From: Beta vulgaris subsp. vulgaris
Lineage: Eukaryota > Streptophyta > Magnoliopsida > Caryophyllales > Amaranthaceae
DNA length: 64,000 nt
Assembly: GCF_026745355.1 (NCBI RefSeq)
Contig: NC_079204.1
Coordinates: forward strand, 5,513,103 to 5,577,102
Direction: 5' to 3'
The stretch's first letter is position 1, and the number at the start of each line of letters is the position of its first letter. Of this stretch, positions 58,770 through 64,000 are shown piece by piece. The notes under the pieces were generated by a model. That model saw only the letters and a program-made list of their open reading frames with translations. It searched no databases and had not been told where the DNA came from. The translations under genes were made by a program, and so were the position numbers.

Positions 58770-61050
58770 ACTTCATATGTTAAGGTGTTTATGAGAAGAT
58801 TACCCAAAATCTTATATACGACGATTATGTAAATATAATCTCTTATATAAAATGAACGTATAAATTATTTATATAAGGCTTGGTACAAAAGTTATTTTAC
58901 ATTTCACAAAGGGATGACATATAAATCTATGATTTAGGGTAACTAAATCCGACTTATATGAATATATGATTTAGGGTAATATTGCATATCTTGATTCTCA
59001 AGATAAATAATGTATGACTTCTTAAATAAAGTGTACCCCCTCTGGTTTTTTTTTTTTTTAATCTTTCTCACTTTTTTGAGCACATCTTCCAATGCACACC
59101 CTTGAACTTAAATATCTTTCATTAAATATTAGTAAAAATTATAATGATTGAATATTAATAATGTACTAATTGAGACGAATCAAACAAGACCCCACATAAT
59201 TATATCTTTTCTTATATATTGAAAAAAATTGAGAAATTTTTCTCTAAATATGAATAGTGTCAAGATTTTAAGTGAGAACGATAAAAAAAAAACTGAGAGA
59301 TACCTTGTAATAATTAGCCGTTGGTTTTTTTTTTTTTTCTAAAAGTATTACCTTCAAATCTCTATACCGGCCAAGCCGCCAAATGACCTTTGACCAATCT
59401 CTGTTGAGTTGTTTCACATTTGGACAATGTGAAATTGTTTGGAGGAAGATGTAGCTAATAATAAAACTCATTATAGGCATATTATGCTGACATTATTGTT
59501 AGGAAAACTTCAACAATTTAGGTTTTTGTTGTTGTGGGTCTTTCATTATTTGACAAAATGCACTCCAATAATATACTACTTAATCCTATCCAAATCGGGA
59601 AAGGGGAGGGACCAAGTTAAGAAATTATCAATGTGATTGGAATCTTTTGAATAGTTCATAGTTGCGCAATACTCCTACTCTTCGTAATAAAAGTTTATAC
59701 AAAAATAATGGAGTTTGATTGAAGTTGAAACTATGGTGAGGCAAAATTTGCATAAATTGGAGTATTATGTTATGAGCTAGCACTTCTTTAAGACTGAGTG
59801 AGGCGAAAAAAGTGTAAAAACAATCATAAAGGATATCTAACCTATTATATATTGGTCACGACCTTTGATCATCACTATTGACGAATTACCTTTCGAGTAC
59901 TTGAATACTCCTAGCGACAAGAGTGAAGTGATTGTGCGATGGTGGTGAGGGTGGTGGGTAGTGCGCCGAGGAGGGCTTCGAGCGTGGTGAAGAGGGGGGT
60001 TGTTGGGGGTGGTGGGGCAGTGGGGGGAAAGGGTAAGGGGTGCGGGAGGGGTGGTTAGGGTTGGGTCAGGGTATTAGAGTAGAGGTTAGAGTTAGGGTTT
60101 GGCTTAGATTTAGGTTAGTTAATTAAGATTAGAGGGGAAATTATGGGTTAATGACTAATGACTTTAGCCTTCCATTATTCACAAGGTTAAGTGGATGTAT
60201 TTTTTAAAACGTCGGGGGTATATGGTGAATTTGAAAACTTGCAAGAGTATATGGTAGTTGGTACAAAAAAAATTTGTCAAGAGTATATGGTGAAAAGACC
60301 ATAAGTTTTGTTTATCGCAAAATAATAGTCCGAAGACATATATAACATCATAAAGGCTTGACGGGGAACACCCAACCCAAATTCTAATAGACTAATCAAT
60401 TAGATTTAAGTAATCCATCAAATGTACAGCCTCATTAACCTCCTTAAAGACGTGAGAAAATAAAACAAAAGCAAAAGAATCAACTAAATAGAGTATTTCT
60501 CGTAAGATAACTCAATTATTAGTAATTAGACCTCATTTACGGTAAAATGGTAGTATATTGACAGAAATTTGTTATATAAGGTTGTTTTTTAAAATCAAAT
60601 TTTTACAAAGTAGTTTTTTGAAAAAAAAAATGATTATAACAAGTAGTTTTATGAATTTTAGTGAGTTGGCTATTTAGCTCTGTTATACATCAAATTAGTA
60701 CATACATGTCATACACACATCCGTAGGATAGACACCAAACGCACGGTGAACATCAAACACTAGATGAACATGTATTACAGAGATGTACATGTGTTCATTT
60801 AACTTACTAGCCATGTGCATGTGTTTATTTAACTTGTTATTCATGTAAATTTGACTTATCAACCATGTACATATGTTCACCTTTAACACCATACGAGCGT
60901 GTGAACAGGTACGTATTACTATTACATCCGGAGTCCGGACAGACAACGTAAACCAAATCCATACCTATTAAGTTGGGCCACGCTGACCCACGTCGAACTC
61001 TACTTGCGCTCTTTGAACCAGACCGGAAAAAATTGTAGTACGAATTATTG
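58770..61050. other. Intergenic, repeat-rich, no gene seen
   Basis: AT-rich DNA with degenerate MITE-like ends (for example near 59032) and a G-rich tract at 59936-60120. Short open frames here are not protein-like. Confidence 0.55.
59936..60120 (+). repeat. G-rich tract
   Basis: Strong strand asymmetry: many GGGG and GGTGGT runs, then several AGGGTT/GTTAGGG-like words. It is embedded in AT-rich DNA and could form G-quadruplexes. No open frame of note. Confidence 0.8.
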
Positions 61051-61054
61051 TTTA

Positions 61055-61062
61055 TTTGGCGC
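61055..61062 (+). promoter_or_regulatory. Consensus E2F-like site TTTGGCGC
   Basis: TTTGGCGC followed by GAA. It lies just before an ATG (61069) that opens a short frame ending at a strong donor-like GTGAGT (61123). It may mark the promoter of an unrecognised plus-strand gene that continues past the window, or be chance. Confidence 0.35.
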
Positions 61063-61471
61063 GAATTATGCATCATCTTCCATGTGAGAAAAATTCATTT
61101 CCATATATCTGCACTTTTGACAGTGAGTTTCTCTTTTTCTTCGAATCCTTCTCTTATCGGAAAATTTCATCAACAACATTCATATAGTTTCGTATATTAA
61201 TTAAGCATATAATAGTTCACAGAAGGATGGGAAATAAATAAATACATTTTAAAAATCGTATTAGGGTTTTATGATTGCAAATTGAAACGATTGGTAATTT
61301 AGGGTTTCTTACATTTTTGTATGTGAATTTGAATTCTGAGACATAAGATATTTGTTAGGGTTTTTTTTACTGGATGACTTGCTTTAGTGCTGAAATTATG
61401 GTTTTCTGGATTTGAATTTTCAGCAATTCCTTTGGTTATAGTTTGTAGTTTCTACTTGTATTCAACCCTTT

Positions 61472-61545
61472 CGGCCCGTTTGGTAGTCGTTAATAGATTG
61501 TGGTAATGGGAATGAATTTTAGGATGTGGGAGAAGAAATTGATTA
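61472..61545 (+). mobile_element. Partial relative of the MITE at 27018
   Basis: CGGCCCGTTTGGTAGTCGTT followed by 'gtggtaatgggaatgaat' matches one end of the 27018-27350 element. No second end was found. Confidence 0.5.
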
Positions 61546-62631
61546 GGATGTGCAGCTCGTATTGTTAGTTTGTTGCTTTAGTTTATGATTTCATATCCAG
61601 ACTAATAGTGTGAAAATAGTAGAATTGTTTTTTTATCAGCATGACTTTCAGGGTCATACTTGTTGACATTGGAAGGGTTGGGAATGCTGTATATTTGTAG
61701 AGCTTGCATTGTACTTCAATATGTATTGTCAAAATGAGGGCGTTTACAGTTTATAATCTGAAATCTTTATGGTGATTCATAACATTGGAAGGGTTGGGAA
61801 AGCCGTGGAATGGTAGCTGCAAGTGAGCCATTTCCCGGTTGGCATTGATGGATGTTTTAAGTATTTGACCTGTTTAATAATTATAGTGGCTATGCTCAGC
61901 TGGATTTCGAGATGATCTACATAGATTGGGTGTGGTTGGGCCTTGGGACCCTGGAGAAAGAAAGATTTTATAGGGCGTTCGTTTTGATTGGGTACTAAAC
62001 ATAGGATACTGAGCGAAAATGGCATCGGATGGAGCATTTCCATTGTGCTCTTCTACTTGATCATATATTAATCTTGAATTACTATCATATCAGCTTGTCT
62101 GCACCAGATGTACCATGCGATCACATTGTCTGTTCTCTTTATGAATTAGTCTGTTAGATGCTGTCCAGCTCTTCCGTTCTTTCATAATGGGGGCTATGTT
62201 GTTACCCCGCTAGGAAGGTAGGACTTAAGAAATGGTATGCTTCATTTCAGTAGGGTACTTGAAGAATATCATCTGGTATCTATTATTGATGCTAGTTTAG
62301 TACTGTTAGGACCTCATTAGTTTTTCCGATTAGTAGCATGTGCCTTGTACTGTCATATGGAAGACAAATTGAATCATGTCACTGCTTTGTGGGGTAACCA
62401 TCAAACCTCTTCATACTAATTCTTTTGAAGCCCCATCTAAATCTAAACTCTTTCTAGAACCATTATTAGCTCATTATCTAACGAAGACAATAATAGAGAA
62501 AATAATCAATCTAATGGAGCATTAGTTGTTGATGTATCATTTCAACTGTATATGATAGAAGTATGTTCGTTCATATATATGTGTTATTTCATGTTATGGT
62601 CTTATCTTATTTCATCAACTGTACTTTGCAG

Positions 62632-62832
62632 ATATCTTCACCCACTTGAATACATTCTTTTTGATCGTATGCTCTTTACACGTGAAGGGCCTTTTATGTG
62701 TCCCAAATCACATGCTTGCTCAATGTATCTTCTGCTTGACCTGCATAGTTTCTATAATGTTGCAAGATTGCTGTCAAAACTACAGAATCTGCTCTGCAGA
62801 TTAGGCTCCTCTATAGAAGATATTGGCAGAAG
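62632..62832 (+). other. Possible internal exon of an unrecognised gene
   Basis: A 201-base segment with a good acceptor (ttgcag at its left) and donor (GTGAGC at its right) is open in one frame. It encodes YLHPLEYILFDRMLFTREG and, near its end, NVARLLSKLQNLLCRLGSS. I do not recognise a family. It could equally be part of a non-coding transcript. No start or neighbouring exon in a compatible phase was identified. Confidence 0.3.
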
Positions 62833-62909
62833 GCAGTGAGCTGTAGAGGACTGATTAACAGAGAGGGTACAGGTTCTTCAGAAAGATGACAAGAGGCCTT
62901 CCACTCTTT

Positions 62910-62935
62910 GGGGTGGGGGTGGGGGGGGGGGGGGA
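62910..62935 (+). repeat. Poly(G) run
   Basis: About 24 of 26 bases are G, interrupted by two T. Such runs are unusual in this AT-rich DNA and prone to length variation. Confidence 0.9.
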
Positions 62936-62939
62936 ATAG

Positions 62940-64000
62940 CCTGAGGTTTACTTCACATGGCAGCTGAGGCTTCAACCATAGGATTGTTTTACTCATGTTC
63001 CTCTGTTCTTGAATTGTATAGTTAATTAATCTATGCAAGCCGTTAAATTATATTCTCGATGTCTTAATCGCAGTGAACACTTAGGTGATCAGTAACAATA
63101 TTGAGCTTGTAGCTCGCTTCTAACTTTTGGCCTCAGTCCTGAAGTTCATCGAATACAGTCAGTTCTCTGTCCTTGTTGCTTCCTAAAGCTATGCATTGTG
63201 TGAGTTCTAGGGTTTCTCCAACTCACCCCCAAACTGATTTACGAGAACTTCATACTTGAAGGAACCACTATGGCACAAACGTTGACAAAAGCCCCTTGAT
63301 CGTGTCTCTATTCTGGTTAAAGTTTACTGTGAAATCAATATGGCACTATGGCAGATGAGAGTGTGACTATTAATCTGATGTTATTTACGTCATGTAACCT
63401 GTATCGTGTTACTCAGAGTCTTAAGTTCAGCTCAAGCACTGTTCTTGGATACTCAACTCCCTGATATTGGTTATAAAGGCTTAATGATGTTCTTGCATTG
63501 GACTATTATGAATGCAGAATTTTCATAAAGTGGCTGCATCTGACAATTGGTAACAGCATACCTTTGTCCAGCCCTCATATATGAGCTGCAGCAGCATATC
63601 ATTGTGACAATTATACTTATTTCTAACTTGTGTTGGTCTGCTGACTGTATTGAGTATTGACAGACTGACAGAAACTGGAATGTGATAGTCGACTACAAAC
63701 ATGAGCTGCAGCCTGCAGTGGTTTAAATGATGTTACTGTGAAAGTTTACAGAAGCTTGAGGACCACCGACATGAAAAATCATTTGTGATAAACATACCTT
63801 TCTGCCAGCCATGAAAAGAATATTATGAGAGGTATAGCTCTTGGTAAACTCTAAATTATCGTATGTCATTACTTTCTTGATCTCACATCCTACCTACCCG
63901 TTTTAACCGTCAAGCCACTCATCTAATTTAGAATAAGAATGAAGTCACCAGGTTGCTTTTCTTTCCTTTTTATTTCTGGTGGAACCTGGGTGCTGTTTTA
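62940..64000. other. Unassigned end of window
   Basis: No exon or repeat could be supported. Base composition is less AT-rich than typical intergenic DNA here, so it may be intron or untranslated sequence of a gene extending past the window. Confidence 0.4.

Noticed and set aside
1..64000. CRISPR arrays, operons, prophage, tRNA or rRNA genes
   Set aside because: None seen. tRNA-like boxes belong to SINEs and lack a complete cloverleaf; all multi-exon genes are eukaryotic.

Overview
This is nuclear DNA of a flowering plant, almost certainly a eudicot. It is AT-rich, has GT-AG introns throughout, and its protein-coding genes resemble Arabidopsis proteins. It also carries MITEs, Helitrons, SINEs and LINE remnants. 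The sequence does not fix the species. Exons were assigned by eye from reading frame, splice sites, intron phase and protein similarity; nothing was searched.

Layout. (1) 1-3356, minus: 5' part of a plastidial pyruvate kinase (PKP2-like); the rest lies beyond base 1. (2) 6397-16350, plus: complete TIMELESS, the replication-fork protection protein, in 19 coding exons (1316 aa), with E2F-like sites just upstream. From memory, the Arabidopsis homologues of these two genes have adjacent locus numbers, so this looks like conserved gene order. (3) 16341-30990: a rearranged, repeat-rich accessory block. It holds two copies of the TIMELESS 3' flank, a small lysine-rich gene of unknown function (19473-22170), and two broken tandem LRR receptor-like protein copies, one cut by a 5'-truncated LINE. 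(4) 31192-36511, minus: complete six-exon TBL/PMR5-type wall polysaccharide O-acetyltransferase (419 aa). (5) 39011-48331, minus: complete WDR91 homologue (LisH, coiled coil, WD40; 601 aa). (6) 50701-56112, minus: complete G-type lectin S-receptor-like kinase (874 aa). (7) 56113-64000: mostly transposon-derived sequence with two intact-ended Helitrons, a palindrome-ended element and a possible unrecognised transcription unit near 61-63 kb.

The housekeeping genes (pyruvate kinase, TIMELESS, TBL, WDR91) have intact frames. They act in unrelated processes and form no operon or cluster. The accessory part holds the defence-type receptors (LRR-RLP and lectin kinase) and the clearest genome-evolution signals. 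These are three 16-17 bp poly(A)-tailed micro-insertions with 16-18 bp target duplications, Helitrons with textbook termini, a Tourist-like MITE whose empty site survives in the paralogous copy, a ~165 bp-arm foldback in the kinase intron, and a palindrome that sits at a duplication breakpoint and recurs 35 kb away.

The best candidate for something undescribed is the small gene at 19473-22170. Its open frame can only be read by joining four phase-1 exons, two of which appear to be duplicates of each other.
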